A DNA stretch of 64,000 nucleotides, from the NCBI RefSeq assembly GCF_009766085.1, contig NZ_LMUF01000064.1:119085-183084 (forward strand), in the 5' to 3' direction. The position numbers and the translations under genes are program-made. This DNA is from Burkholderia sp. S171 (GTDB lineage Bacteria; Pseudomonadota; Gammaproteobacteria; Burkholderiales; Burkholderiaceae). The notes under the pieces are model-generated. The model saw nothing but the letters and a program-made list of their open reading frames with translations. It searched no databases and was not told where the DNA came from. This document shows, piece after piece, positions 53,221-61,796 of the stretch. Every line of letters begins with the position of its first letter. Within the stretch, counting starts at the first letter, position 1.

Positions 53221-54763
53221 CCAGGTGTTCGGCCACGCGAACGTGCCCGCCATTGCGTTCTTTTTGTTGTTCGTCTGCATTACTTTGCTGATTACCTATT
53301 GGGCCGCCCGGCAGACAAAAAGCACAGACGATTTCCTGGCTGCAGGTCATCGGATCACGGCAGGTCAGAACGGTGTTGCACTGGCCGGCGATTTCGTTGC
53401 TGCGGCCGGTTTTCTTGGAATCACAGGCCTTATTTCGATCGCTGGATTCGATGGATTTTTCTATGCCGTCGGTGGAGTGATCGGTTGGCCGTTAATGCTG
53501 TTCCTCTTCGGCGAGCCGCTCCGCAACCTCGGTAAATATACGCTTGGGGACGTCCTCGAATTGCGATTGGGAAATCGCAACATCCGGCTCGTCGTGTCGG
53601 TCAATTCGCTGATCATCGTGCTTTCGTATCTCGTCATGCAACTGATCGGTGCGGGTAACCTGATTCACCTGTTGTTCGGAATTTCATACACAAGCGCGGT
53701 CACGATTATCGGTGCCTGCATGCTCGTCTACGTGCTTTTCGGGGGCATGGTCGCCACCACGTGGGTGCAGATTATCAAGGCTGGACTCATGATCGGCGGT
53801 GCTTTGGGAATGGCCGCAATGGCGCTTGCGCGCTTCGATTTCAACCCGCTGCATCTGTTCGCTGCTGCGGCCGCGCTGAATGGTGCCGATATCCTCGGCC
53901 CGGGCAAGCTCATCACAAGTCCAATCGAGGCCGTGTCGCTGGGTCTTGCTCTGGTTCTGGGCGTCGCGAGTTTGCCGCATGTCCTGATGCGCTTCTTCAC
54001 CGTGCCGGACGGTCGCGCCGCGCGCATGTCTATCTTCTATGCGACGGCGATCATCGTACTGTTTATGCTGCTTACTGCCATCCTCGGCTTCGCCGCGATG
54101 GTGCTGGTCGGGCGCGGGGCAATTATCGGCATGGACCGTGGCGGCAACATGGCGGTGCCGATGCTTGCGGAACAACTTGGCGGTACTGTCCTGCTCGGTT
54201 TCATCGCGGCAGTGTCATTTGCGACCATTCTTGCAGCGGTTTCGGGCTTGATGATCACGGGCGTTGGCACTCTGGCGCACGACATCTGGACGATGGTCGT
54301 TCGGCGAGGCATCGAGTCACACAGTCAGCAGATGTCGGTGGCGCGCATTTCGACCGTGCTGCTCGCGATCATCGCAGTCGGCTGTGCCTTGGGCCTGAAA
54401 GGACAGAATGTCGCCTTCATGGTGGGACTTGCCACTGCAGTGGCTGCCGCTGCCAATTTCCCGGCCATCTTCCTCGCGGTGTACTGGCGGCGCTATTCCT
54501 ATGCAGGAGCCGTGGCAGGGATGCTGACGGGGTTGTGCTCGAGTCTTGTCCTTATCTATCTCTCGCCGACGATCCAGGTCGACGTGCTCAAGCACGCCTC
54601 GGCATGGTTCCCTTTGCGCAATCCCGGTATTGTGACGATCCCGCTGGCATTCGCCGTGAGCATTGTGGTATCCGCACTGACCTACCGTGCCGAGGGCTGC
54701 GACTACGCTGCGATCGAGCGCAACGCGATTCTCGGCGACAGCGGAGCGGAATATGGACATTGA
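53207..54763 (+). CDS. Sodium:solute symporter (SSS), ActP-like
   Basis: 518 aa from the ATG at 53207, with AGGGAG before it. About 13 helices. YWAARQTKSTDDFLAAGHRITAGQNGVALAGDFVAAAGFLGITG is the classic ActP beginning. FLFGEPLRNLGKYTLGDVLELRLGNRNIRL and LPHVLMRFFTVPDGRAARMS are diagnostic. ActP relatives take up acetate, glycolate, pyruvate or other monocarboxylates with sodium. Coupling to DUF485 supports this. The gene overlaps the racemase-type gene by 11 bases, so the imported acid is probably that enzyme's substrate or product. Confidence 0.93.
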   Translation: MKADSQVFGHANVPAIAFFLLFVCITLLITYWAARQTKSTDDFLAAGHRITAGQNGVALAGDFVAAAGFLGITGLISIAGFDGFFYAVGGVIGWPLMLFLFGEPLRNLGKYTLGDVLELRLGNRNIRLVVSVNSLIIVLSYLVMQLIGAGNLIHLLFGISYTSAVTIIGACMLVYVLFGGMVATTWVQIIKAGLMIGGALGMAAMALARFDFNPLHLFAAAAALNGADILGPGKLITSPIEAVSLGLALVLGVASLPHVLMRFFTVPDGRAARMSIFYATAIIVLFMLLTAILGFAAMVLVGRGAIIGMDRGGNMAVPMLAEQLGGTVLLGFIAAVSFATILAAVSGLMITGVGTLAHDIWTMVVRRGIESHSQQMSVARISTVLLAIIAVGCALGLKGQNVAFMVGLATAVAAAANFPAIFLAVYWRRYSYAGAVAGMLTGLCSSLVLIYLSPTIQVDVLKHASAWFPLRNPGIVTIPLAFAVSIVVSALTYRAEGCDYAAIERNAILGDSGAEYGH

Positions 54764-55469
54764 CTATGGGTCGGTGGGCCGCATCGGCTTGATCGTGCCG
54801 TCCGCAAACGTCGCGGCCGAACCGGAAATTGCCGCGATGCTGCCGCCCGGTGTCGCTTTGTACACGACTCGGCTGAAGCTCACAGGCAGCTCACCAGCTG
54901 ATATCCAGGGAATGGCCGCGCGCGCCGGCGAGGGCGCGGAGTTGCTGGCCGATGCGAAAGTCGATGTGATCGCGTTTCATTGCACCGCGGCTTCCGCCTG
55001 GTCGCCCAATGCCGATCACGAATTGACCACGATGCTCGTCGAGCGTAGCGGCGTTCCCGCGACGACAACCGCAACTGCCTTGCTCAACGCATTGGCAGCG
55101 CTAGAGGCACGCTCCATCGTCCTTGTTTCACCCTATGTCGAGGAGATTAATGCTCGGGAGATTGCTTTTCTGCGCGGCCGCGGCATATCGGTGCTGGACC
55201 AGCACGGTCTCGGCATCGCTGACCCGCACTTGATGAATCGCGTCGATCCACAGACATGGATCAGTCTGGTAGAAGAGCACGCGCATCCCGATGTCGACGC
55301 CTACTTCATCAGTTGTGCAGCTATCCGGACAGCTGGTGTTATTGAACTGCTCGAAAAGCGCTTGGGTAAGCCCGTTGTTACGAGCAATCAGGTGATCGCC
55401 TGGGAAAGCCTGCGTGGAATAGGAATTAAAAGCAGTGTCAAAGGTTTCGGGAGGCTGATGGATATATGA
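54753..55469 (+). CDS. Asp/Glu-racemase superfamily enzyme, maleate-isomerase/AMDase-like
   Basis: 238 aa from the ATG at 54753. The first residues GRIGLIVPSANVAAEPEI are those of maleate cis-trans isomerase and arylmalonate decarboxylase. Two cysteines face the site: Cys77 in IAFHCTAASAW and Cys188 in YFISCAAIRT. A pair of cysteines is expected for isomerases or racemases, while known arylmalonate decarboxylases retain only the second. VTSNQVIAWESLR is the C-terminal signature. The start overlaps the symporter's last 11 bases. A maleate-like or malonate-like diacid substrate is likely. Confidence 0.88.
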   Translation: MDIDYGSVGRIGLIVPSANVAAEPEIAAMLPPGVALYTTRLKLTGSSPADIQGMAARAGEGAELLADAKVDVIAFHCTAASAWSPNADHELTTMLVERSGVPATTTATALLNALAALEARSIVLVSPYVEEINAREIAFLRGRGISVLDQHGLGIADPHLMNRVDPQTWISLVEEHAHPDVDAYFISCAAIRTAGVIELLEKRLGKPVVTSNQVIAWESLRGIGIKSSVKGFGRLMDI

Positions 55470-55536
55470 GCAAGGCGCGCGGGCTGAGTCATTGCCGAAT
55501 CCCGGCGTGATTCAGACATAAGAATGAGGAGACGAG

Positions 55537-57474
55537 ATGAAGCCGAACATCAAGAAATTAATACTATTAGCACTACTACTCTGTGCGCGAAACGTCTTCG
55601 CGTCCGATGACGCGAACCATCTCACAGTGGGTATCAACTCGAGAACGATCTTCTATCTGCCGCTTTGGATAGCTGAGCGGCAAGGATATTTCAGAGACCT
55701 TGGCCTCGACGTAACGGTGCAGTTATTTTCGTCGGCAGATACGTCCCGCGACGATTTGCTGACTGGCAAGGTCCAGGTCTCAATTGCACCTCCTGAAGCG
55801 GTATTGACGAGCGTCTACACTGCCGATGGTCCGTTTCGAATCATCGGGGGAAACGCACGCAAACTCCCGCACTTCATCATTGGGCGCAAAGGCATCAAGA
55901 CCCTGGCCGACTTGAAGGGGGCCAATTTCGGTGTGATCTCGATGCATGAAGGCACCACCTACCTGGTGCCGAAGATCGCCAGCGCGGCTGGACTCGGTGC
56001 GCACGACTATCACATGACAGCTGTCGGAGGGGCGCCGACTCGCCAGCGCCTGCTGCTCGACGGGAAGATCGACGTGGGACTCCAGCCTTTTCCCCTGAGC
56101 TACGAGGCAGAGGCCGCTGGCCTGAACAATTTAGGCTGGGTAGGCGATTACGAACCCGATTGGCAGTTCACAACCATCAACGCCGACCAGAACTGGGCCC
56201 GTTCGCACCGAGCGGCGGTGACCGGCTTCCTGCGAGCGCTGCAACGTGCTAACGATTACATCGCCAGCCATCCCAATGAGGCTGCCGAAGTCGCGGCGCA
56301 GGAACTGAAGACCTCAGTTCCCTTTGCCGCGCGAGCGATTGCCGACAGCGAGCGACTAGGCATCCTTGATCCCAGGCTGAACTGGTCCGACGTGGGGATC
56401 CGCCATGTCTTCGAAGCCATGCAATCGGCAGGTGTCATCTCGAACGACGCAAAGTTTGATCTCGCCCGTGTCACTGACGATTCCTTTCTCGCGCAGAGCC
56501 AGGATTTGAGCGTGCGTTCCACCGGCGGTTTTTTTATCGGAGGGGCAGCGAAGGTCGTTAGCGGACTTGCCACGCAGGACATCCATGTGGTGAAGGATGC
56601 GCCGCCCCTTCGAGTGGACTCCAACGGAACCTATATTGCGGGCCAGGTCTATGTCGAATTTGCGAAGCTAGCGCAACCCAGGTTTCCCTTCCCGATCCTA
56701 TTCCTTAACGGAGGCACTTTTACAGGCGCGATGTGGCAGACGACGCCAGACGGGCGCCCCGGTTGGAGTTCGTTCTTCCAGCATGCAGGATTCGATACCT
56801 ACCTCACTGACGCTGTGGGCAAAGGCCGGGCTTCGTGGGCGATGTACCCGGCTGTGTACAAGGTTCCTCCAATTTTCCGATCAAACGAGTCGACCTTCGC
56901 ACTCTTGCGTATTGGGCCGCCTACAGACGCAACAAGCGTCCTACCTCATGCCTACGAAGACACACAGTTTCCGATTGACCACGTAGACGATCTCTTCAAG
57001 GAGGGGGTGCCGCGATTCGCGGGACAAGACGAGAGCGAGTTCGAGGCTTATCGTGAACTGATCAAGAAGATTGGACCGTGCGTCATCGTTGCTCAAAGTT
57101 CGGGCGCCTATTTCGGGCTAAGGCTTGCGAGAGAAGAACCGTCGTTGGTCAAAGCCCTGATTGCCGTGGAACTCACAGCCGTTCCAGGCCGGGATCAGGC
57201 GAAAGATGCATTGCTGGCGCGCGTTCCGCAGCTATTGCTGTGGGGTGATCATTTGAACAGCGGAGGCCCCGGCGATTGGCCGAAAACGGTGAAGACCGTC
57301 GAAGAATACGCCACGGCGATCAACGCAAGCGGCGGCCAGGTAACCGTCCTGCACCTGCCTTCAAATGGCATCAAGGGTAATACGCACATGATGATGATGG
57401 ACAGGAACAGCGATGACATCGCGAACATTGCGGTCGAGTGGCTTCGACGCTCGCGTGTCGAGGATTCGCAGTAA
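55537..57474 (+). CDS. Fusion of NMT1-type binding domain and esterase-713-like hydrolase, exported
   Basis: 645 aa, AGGAGA before the ATG. Leader KLILLALLLCARNVFA, cleaved near 22. Residues ~28-320 form an NMT1/SsuA-type binding domain: LTVGINSRTIFYLPLWIAERQGYFRDLGLDVTV, GKVQVSIAPPEAVLT, LKGANFGVISMHEGTTYLV. From ~330 to the end lies a complete secreted alpha/beta-hydrolase of the esterase-713 type: STGGFFIGG, NGTYIAGQVYV, FLNGGTFTGAMWQTTPDGRPGWSS. Its triad appears to be Ser521 (AQSSGA), Glu545 (AVELTAV) and His617 (GNTHMM). Usual families are ~320 aa each, so both are whole and in one frame with no stop or start between. A capture-and-hydrolyse function in the periplasm is inferred. The upstream racemase stop is 67 bases away. 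Confidence 0.88.
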   Translation: MKPNIKKLILLALLLCARNVFASDDANHLTVGINSRTIFYLPLWIAERQGYFRDLGLDVTVQLFSSADTSRDDLLTGKVQVSIAPPEAVLTSVYTADGPFRIIGGNARKLPHFIIGRKGIKTLADLKGANFGVISMHEGTTYLVPKIASAAGLGAHDYHMTAVGGAPTRQRLLLDGKIDVGLQPFPLSYEAEAAGLNNLGWVGDYEPDWQFTTINADQNWARSHRAAVTGFLRALQRANDYIASHPNEAAEVAAQELKTSVPFAARAIADSERLGILDPRLNWSDVGIRHVFEAMQSAGVISNDAKFDLARVTDDSFLAQSQDLSVRSTGGFFIGGAAKVVSGLATQDIHVVKDAPPLRVDSNGTYIAGQVYVEFAKLAQPRFPFPILFLNGGTFTGAMWQTTPDGRPGWSSFFQHAGFDTYLTDAVGKGRASWAMYPAVYKVPPIFRSNESTFALLRIGPPTDATSVLPHAYEDTQFPIDHVDDLFKEGVPRFAGQDESEFEAYRELIKKIGPCVIVAQSSGAYFGLRLAREEPSLVKALIAVELTAVPGRDQAKDALLARVPQLLLWGDHLNSGGPGDWPKTVKTVEEYATAINASGGQVTVLHLPSNGIKGNTHMMMMDRNSDDIANIAVEWLRRSRVEDSQ

Positions 57475-57708
57475 GTGTTTGAGTAGGTGAGAAGAATGGC
57501 GATAGATATATTTGAACGTATAAATATCAGGATAACGAAATAAAATATAGATCGAAAATTAAATAGAAAGAAAAATAAGCCGTGCATCTGGCGATACCTG
57601 CCTGTCGATAAAAATTATTCAAGGTAGCAATTGGAGCACGTAAAGAACGTGGCGAAGTTCTGAAAGATTGCATTGAGTTAGATCCACTACTTTTAGGAGA
57701 CGGAAAAA

Positions 57709-58875
57709 ATGAAAAAGACCTTGGTCACCGGTGGCATCTTCGGCCTACTGAGCATGGGTGCGCATGCCCAAAGCAGCGTTACGCTGTATGGGCTGCTAGA
57801 CGTGGGAATGGCGTTCGTGAACAACTCGGTCTCGAATGGTCAGGGGCACCCGCTATATTCGCTGATAAGCGGGAACATCCAGGCAAGTCGATGGGGTCTC
57901 CGAGGATCGGAAGATCTTGGTGGTGGGATGAAGGCTATCTTTGTATTGGAGAATGGCTTCAGCGTCGCGAATGGAAAACTAGGACAGGGCGGGGACGAGT
58001 TTGGACGCCAGGCATATGTCGGACTATCAACAACGCAGTTCGGTGCGGTAACTTTGGGTCGGCAATACGATTCGGTTGTTGATTTTACGAACGTGCTAAC
58101 GGCGGCTACCCAGTGGGCGACAATTTACTTCGCCCACCCGGGCGATCTTGACAATATGCTGAATTCGAACCGGGTAAACAATGCGGTGAAGTATACAAGC
58201 ATCAGTTACGGCGGTTTTAAATTTAGTGGTCTGTACAGCCTTGGCGGCGTTGCAGGCCAGTTTAACCGAAACCAGATTTGGTCCGTAGGTGCTGGTTACA
58301 ATGTTGGTTCCCTCCAACTTGGTGCCGGATACTTTAATGTAAAAGATCCAAACTTCTCGTTTTTCGGGAACAATGCGACGTCCAGTGCAACAGGCTCGAA
58401 TATGAGCGGCAGCCCTGTGTATTCGGGGTACGCGTCTGCCAAGACGCAGCAAGTCTTTGCGGCGGCAGCGGCCTATACGATTGGTTCGGCGACGGTCGGT
58501 ATGACCTATAGCAATAGCCAATTCAAGGATATCGGTGCGATTGCCGGACTCGCGGCAAACGGCGCCGGCGGGGCTGCCAAATTCAACAACGTCGAAGTGA
58601 ATCTCAGGTACCAGATAACGCCAGCACTGCTGATTGGAGTGGGCTATGACTATACCAAGGGCTACGGCGTGAACCACGCTCAATATCAAGAAGCAGCGCT
58701 GGGCGCAGATTACTTTTTATCCAAACGTACCGACGTTTATATTACCGGCGTTTATCAGCATGCCTCGGGAACCGATTCGACCAATAAGCCGGCCGTCGCG
58801 AGCATTACCACACTGTCACCGTCGTCCACTTCGAATCAGGTAGTTGCGGTTGTGGGTATTCGACACAAATTTTGA
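57709..58875 (+). CDS. Gram-negative trimeric porin with lower GC
   Basis: 388 aa; AGGAGA before the ATG. Leader MKKTLVTGGIFGLLSMGAHA, then SSVTLYGLLDVGMAFVNN. Usual porin blocks: GLRGSEDLGGGMKAIFVLENGFSVANGKLGQGG, GRQYDSVVDFTNVL and SKRTDVYITGVYQH, ending VVGIRHKF. Codon use is visibly less GC-rich than in the two porins to the left, and the 230-base leader region (57475-57708) is AT-rich. It lies at the end of the NMT1-esterase fusion gene, so the channel may bring in that protein's substrate. Confidence 0.93.
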   Translation: MKKTLVTGGIFGLLSMGAHAQSSVTLYGLLDVGMAFVNNSVSNGQGHPLYSLISGNIQASRWGLRGSEDLGGGMKAIFVLENGFSVANGKLGQGGDEFGRQAYVGLSTTQFGAVTLGRQYDSVVDFTNVLTAATQWATIYFAHPGDLDNMLNSNRVNNAVKYTSISYGGFKFSGLYSLGGVAGQFNRNQIWSVGAGYNVGSLQLGAGYFNVKDPNFSFFGNNATSSATGSNMSGSPVYSGYASAKTQQVFAAAAAYTIGSATVGMTYSNSQFKDIGAIAGLAANGAGGAAKFNNVEVNLRYQITPALLIGVGYDYTKGYGVNHAQYQEAALGADYFLSKRTDVYITGVYQHASGTDSTNKPAVASITTLSPSSTSNQVVAVVGIRHKF

Positions 58876-58990
58876 GAATCCCCGAAGCCGTGAAAAACCA
58901 CGCCCTGCGGTAATTGTCCAATGTAGATGCCTTCGCAGTGACATCTGCATGTCTGCTCGGTTCGATTGCTGATAGCCGCTGATTCGCAGG

Positions 58991-60277
58991 TCAGAATGCC
59001 TCGGTAACCGTAGCACCAACGAATCGGCCGCGTGGACGGAGCAGCGAACCGGTCAGTCGCTGCTCTTGTACATGCGCGACCCACCCCGCTATGCGAGCGA
59101 GGACGAAGAGGGCACCGGGGATCTGCCTCGGTAGTCCCATTGCGCGAGTAAGGGCGAGAATCGCCAGTTCGTGTCGCGGGTAAATTTCGTGCTTCGTCGA
59201 CATCTCTTCTACAAACCCATAAATTGCTACAAGCTCCTTCGATTGGCTCGCCCGTCTCCGAGCCACTTCGAATAGATACTTCGCCCGCGGGTCACCGTGG
59301 GGATAAAGTGGATGTACGAAGCCCGGCACGCTGATATCGCGTTTTTGCAAGTCATAAGCCTTTTTCATGAGCGCTGCCTTGGTCCGCGCGTCATCAAGGA
59401 AGTCATTGACACGATCGTAAAACCGCCCGATCTGCACGCCTGAGCTCACGCAAATGCCGGACGTTATGCAGGCGTGCAGTGAGGCTCCACTCGATGCCGA
59501 TACCCGAACGGCGAGCGCGCCAGGTGACAGTTCATTGTCTGCGAACAGCGTCATCATCGACTGTATGGCTTCGTAATTCTCCTCAGTCGCGTCCAGCGAG
59601 AGTGCACGCATCAAACCTTGAACGATCGTCTGGCCGTCCTGCATGGGTACGTAAGCCGCCTTGGTCGTTGCAAGCCCGAAGCAACCGACGAGTGTCTGAA
59701 TGATCTCTCGAGCCGAAACAAGAGTCTGACCACCGTGCACGCGTTCTTTGACTGAGCCACGACTCAGCCCGAGTTGCAGGGTAACAAGCGCGAATATCTC
59801 CAACAATTGCTCTGCTGCGTCAGGAGATGCGAGCGACTGCGCCAGTCTTTTGAGTTCCGGTTTGAGTGCGATCACGGGCCAGTTCGTTGCCTGATCGTTC
59901 CACATGCCAGTCCAGAGCAATTCGGCGACAGTTTCAAAAGGAACCTGCATTCTTGCCAGATCCCCGGCAAGGCGTCCCCTATACCGCGGCCCTTCCGGGG
60001 TGATCTCGGTGATCGAAGTGGGAATAATTGGCTCGCCCCAGTTCATCGCCGACGCCGCGACTGCCCCGTGTCCGGAGCGCGCTAGTGAACGCGCTTCCAT
60101 CCGCTCGATGTCGTCGCGCCAATAAAGCCGTTCCTGCCGTCCAGGCTGTTTGATACTACGAATGAGACCTCGACTGACATAGGCATAGAGGGTTTGCTTG
60201 CGCACCCCCAGTATCTCCATTGCTTGTGCCGACGAAACGTAGTCCTTTTTACCTGCCAGTGCTGATTTTTCCATCAT
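58991..60277 (-). CDS. Helix-turn-helix/citrate-synthase-like fusion, probable regulator
   Basis: 428 aa from the ATG at 60277 (GGGGCGG upstream); a TTG frame runs to 60346 but crosses operator repeats. Residues ~12-60 form a MerR/excisionase-type helix-turn-helix: YVSSAQAMEILGVRKQTLYAYVSRGLI and RQERLYWRDDIER. The rest is a citrate synthase fold with LARIAGWVAHVQEQ near the end. The three catalytic positions are changed: the His of the usual ADHE is Asn248 (FADNEL), the GPLHGG loop is replaced by SSGVQIGRFYD, and the third acid (NVDF motif) is YPRHEL, Glu370. It therefore probably binds a ligand instead of making citrate. Dyad repeats lie in the divergent promoter. Confidence 0.88.
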   Translation of the reverse strand: MMEKSALAGKKDYVSSAQAMEILGVRKQTLYAYVSRGLIRSIKQPGRQERLYWRDDIERMEARSLARSGHGAVAASAMNWGEPIIPTSITEITPEGPRYRGRLAGDLARMQVPFETVAELLWTGMWNDQATNWPVIALKPELKRLAQSLASPDAAEQLLEIFALVTLQLGLSRGSVKERVHGGQTLVSAREIIQTLVGCFGLATTKAAYVPMQDGQTIVQGLMRALSLDATEENYEAIQSMMTLFADNELSPGALAVRVSASSGASLHACITSGICVSSGVQIGRFYDRVNDFLDDARTKAALMKKAYDLQKRDISVPGFVHPLYPHGDPRAKYLFEVARRRASQSKELVAIYGFVEEMSTKHEIYPRHELAILALTRAMGLPRQIPGALFVLARIAGWVAHVQEQRLTGSLLRPRGRFVGATVTEAF

Positions 60278-60307
60278 CCGCCCCAATAGCTGACTTGCAT
60301 CAGATCC

Positions 60308-60347
60308 TTGATTGACTTGATTGATTCTAGCATCAAGATTGATCAAT
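60308..60347. promoter_or_regulatory. TTGAT/ATCAA repeat array in the divergent promoter
   Basis: TTGATTGA at 60308-60315 and 60317-60324, ATCAAG at 60332-60337, and the perfect palindrome ATTGATCAAT at 60338-60347. CTTGAT...ATCAAG form an inverted repeat. The array fills the gap between the HTH/citrate-synthase-like gene and the deacetylase gene, and is a strong candidate binding site for the HTH protein. Confidence 0.6.
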
Positions 60348-60420
60348 GGAGGGCCTATGTCTATAGTTGGATTGGCGGGAATACTTCTCGTGAAATGCTT
60401 TTAATAAAACTGGAGACACC

Positions 60421-61260
60421 ATGTCCACGAGCTTCTGGCCCCAGGATATTCGCCTTGTCATTTCAATTTCTATGCAATTCGAAACAGGTGCGCAACCCGA
60501 ACGCGCTCCCTTTAGCCCATTTCACGAAATGGATGCCGAAACACCCAACCAGGCTACGTTGAAGTGGTTCGAATATGGCGCGAAGGAAGGGCTCCCGCGC
60601 TTGCTCGATCTATGGGACAGAAAGAATGTAAAGGTCACCTCTCACATGGTCGGCAAGGCGGTCGAAAAGTATCCTGCGCTTGCTCGCGAAATCGTCGAAC
60701 GAGGCCATGAAGCCGCCGCGCATGGACAGGAGTGGGTGCCGCACTGGAGGATGACTCCGGAGGAGGAGCGCGCCTCATATCAGGCGAATATTGCGGCCAT
60801 CGTAAAGGCGACTGGACAACGGCCGGTTGGCTTCAACGCGTTCGCTTTGCGTAACGGCCCCAACACTTTGGGTATTCTGCAGGCCCTCGGCTTTTCCTAT
60901 TACATAGACGACATCAGTCGGGACGAGCCGTTTTCGGTCAGTGTCGACGGCAAGCCGTTCATGGTCGTGCCCTATACGCGACGCAACAACGACATCGAGA
61001 AGTTTCACAATCAGTCATTGTCGGTCGATGGTTTTCTCTCCGACCTGAAGCGCGAATTCTCAATGCTTTATGAGGAGGCCGGGCACCGCCGCCGGATGAT
61101 GTCGGTGAGCGTGCATGATCGGATTGGAGGTCAACCCGCCATTGCTCACGCGATCGAAGAATTTATCACCTTTGCGCAAACCCATGCCGGCGTCGCATTC
61201 CTGCGCAAGGACGACATCGCAGCCTGGGCTTCCTCTCAGGACGATACGCCGCATGACTAA
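60421..61260 (+). CDS. Polysaccharide-deacetylase/PuuE-like family protein
   Basis: 279 aa; TGGAGA precedes the ATG. The NodB-type barrel begins with DIRLVISISMQFETGAQ, where the usual metal-binding Asp is Glu. VTSHMVGKAVEKYP, GHEAAAHGQEWVPHW (two His) and RPVGFNAFALRNGPNTLGILQALGFSYYIDD follow. This places it in the allantoinase-PuuE branch and not with chitin deacetylases. No leader, so cytoplasmic. It heads a DoxX/VOC operon divergent from the HTH/citrate-synthase gene. Hydrolysis of an amide or cyclic ureide-like bond is the best guess. Confidence 0.82.
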   Translation: MSTSFWPQDIRLVISISMQFETGAQPERAPFSPFHEMDAETPNQATLKWFEYGAKEGLPRLLDLWDRKNVKVTSHMVGKAVEKYPALAREIVERGHEAAAHGQEWVPHWRMTPEEERASYQANIAAIVKATGQRPVGFNAFALRNGPNTLGILQALGFSYYIDDISRDEPFSVSVDGKPFMVVPYTRRNNDIEKFHNQSLSVDGFLSDLKREFSMLYEEAGHRRRMMSVSVHDRIGGQPAIAHAIEEFITFAQTHAGVAFLRKDDIAAWASSQDDTPHD

Positions 61261-61285
61261 TCAATAGATCGGTCACGACAAGAAT

Positions 61286-61765
61286 ATGACGTCTTTCAAT
61301 ACAGCGCTAATCTTCCCTGTCCTCGGTCCAGTCTATCAGGCCCTTTCGCCAGTAATGGAATTGCTGTTGCGTGTTGCGGTTGGCGCAGCGCTGGTTCCGT
61401 ACGCGTTACGTTCGAGTTTCGGCTTTTTTCCGAATACGGGTTTGCCGATCCAGACTGTGCGCGGCACGGCGGATTATCTCGAGCGTTTTGGATGGAAACC
61501 GGCCTATGCGCTTGCGTGGCTTTCTACTGTCAACAACGTCGTCGGCGGGAGCATGCTTGCGCTCGGATTGCTGACGCGGCCGGCCGCCTTCTTGAGTTTC
61601 CTGCTGCTCATCATGTCAGCCTGTCACCACCTGCGCAAAGACGGTTACTTCGCCAATCAGAATGGCTTTGAACACTATGCATTGTGGGCGCTTGGCGCAC
61701 TGTATTTCGTTATCCACGGTGGCGGCCCCTATTCGCTGGACCATTTGCTCGGCTGGCAGGTCTAG
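61286..61765 (+). CDS. DoxX-family membrane protein
   Basis: 159 aa, four helices. VMELLLRVAVGAALVPYALRSSFGFFPNTG and LGWKPAYALAWLSTVNNVVGGSMLALGLLTRPAAFLSFLLLIMS are typical DoxX. Ends DHLLGWQV. DoxX subunits are paired with quinone oxidoreductases or found in stress and catabolic operons. It sits 25 bases after the deacetylase-like stop and 31 before the VOC gene. Role is unknown; a redox or membrane-anchoring function is possible. Confidence 0.85.
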   Translation: MTSFNTALIFPVLGPVYQALSPVMELLLRVAVGAALVPYALRSSFGFFPNTGLPIQTVRGTADYLERFGWKPAYALAWLSTVNNVVGGSMLALGLLTRPAAFLSFLLLIMSACHHLRKDGYFANQNGFEHYALWALGALYFVIHGGGPYSLDHLLGWQV

Positions 61766-61796
61766 GCGAGACATCTTTTTCTAATCAGGAGCGGTC

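Noticed and set aside
60278..60346. TTG-initiated extension of the HTH/citrate-synthase frame
   Set aside because: Low-complexity residues produced by operator repeats; the ATG at 60277 has a good ribosome site.
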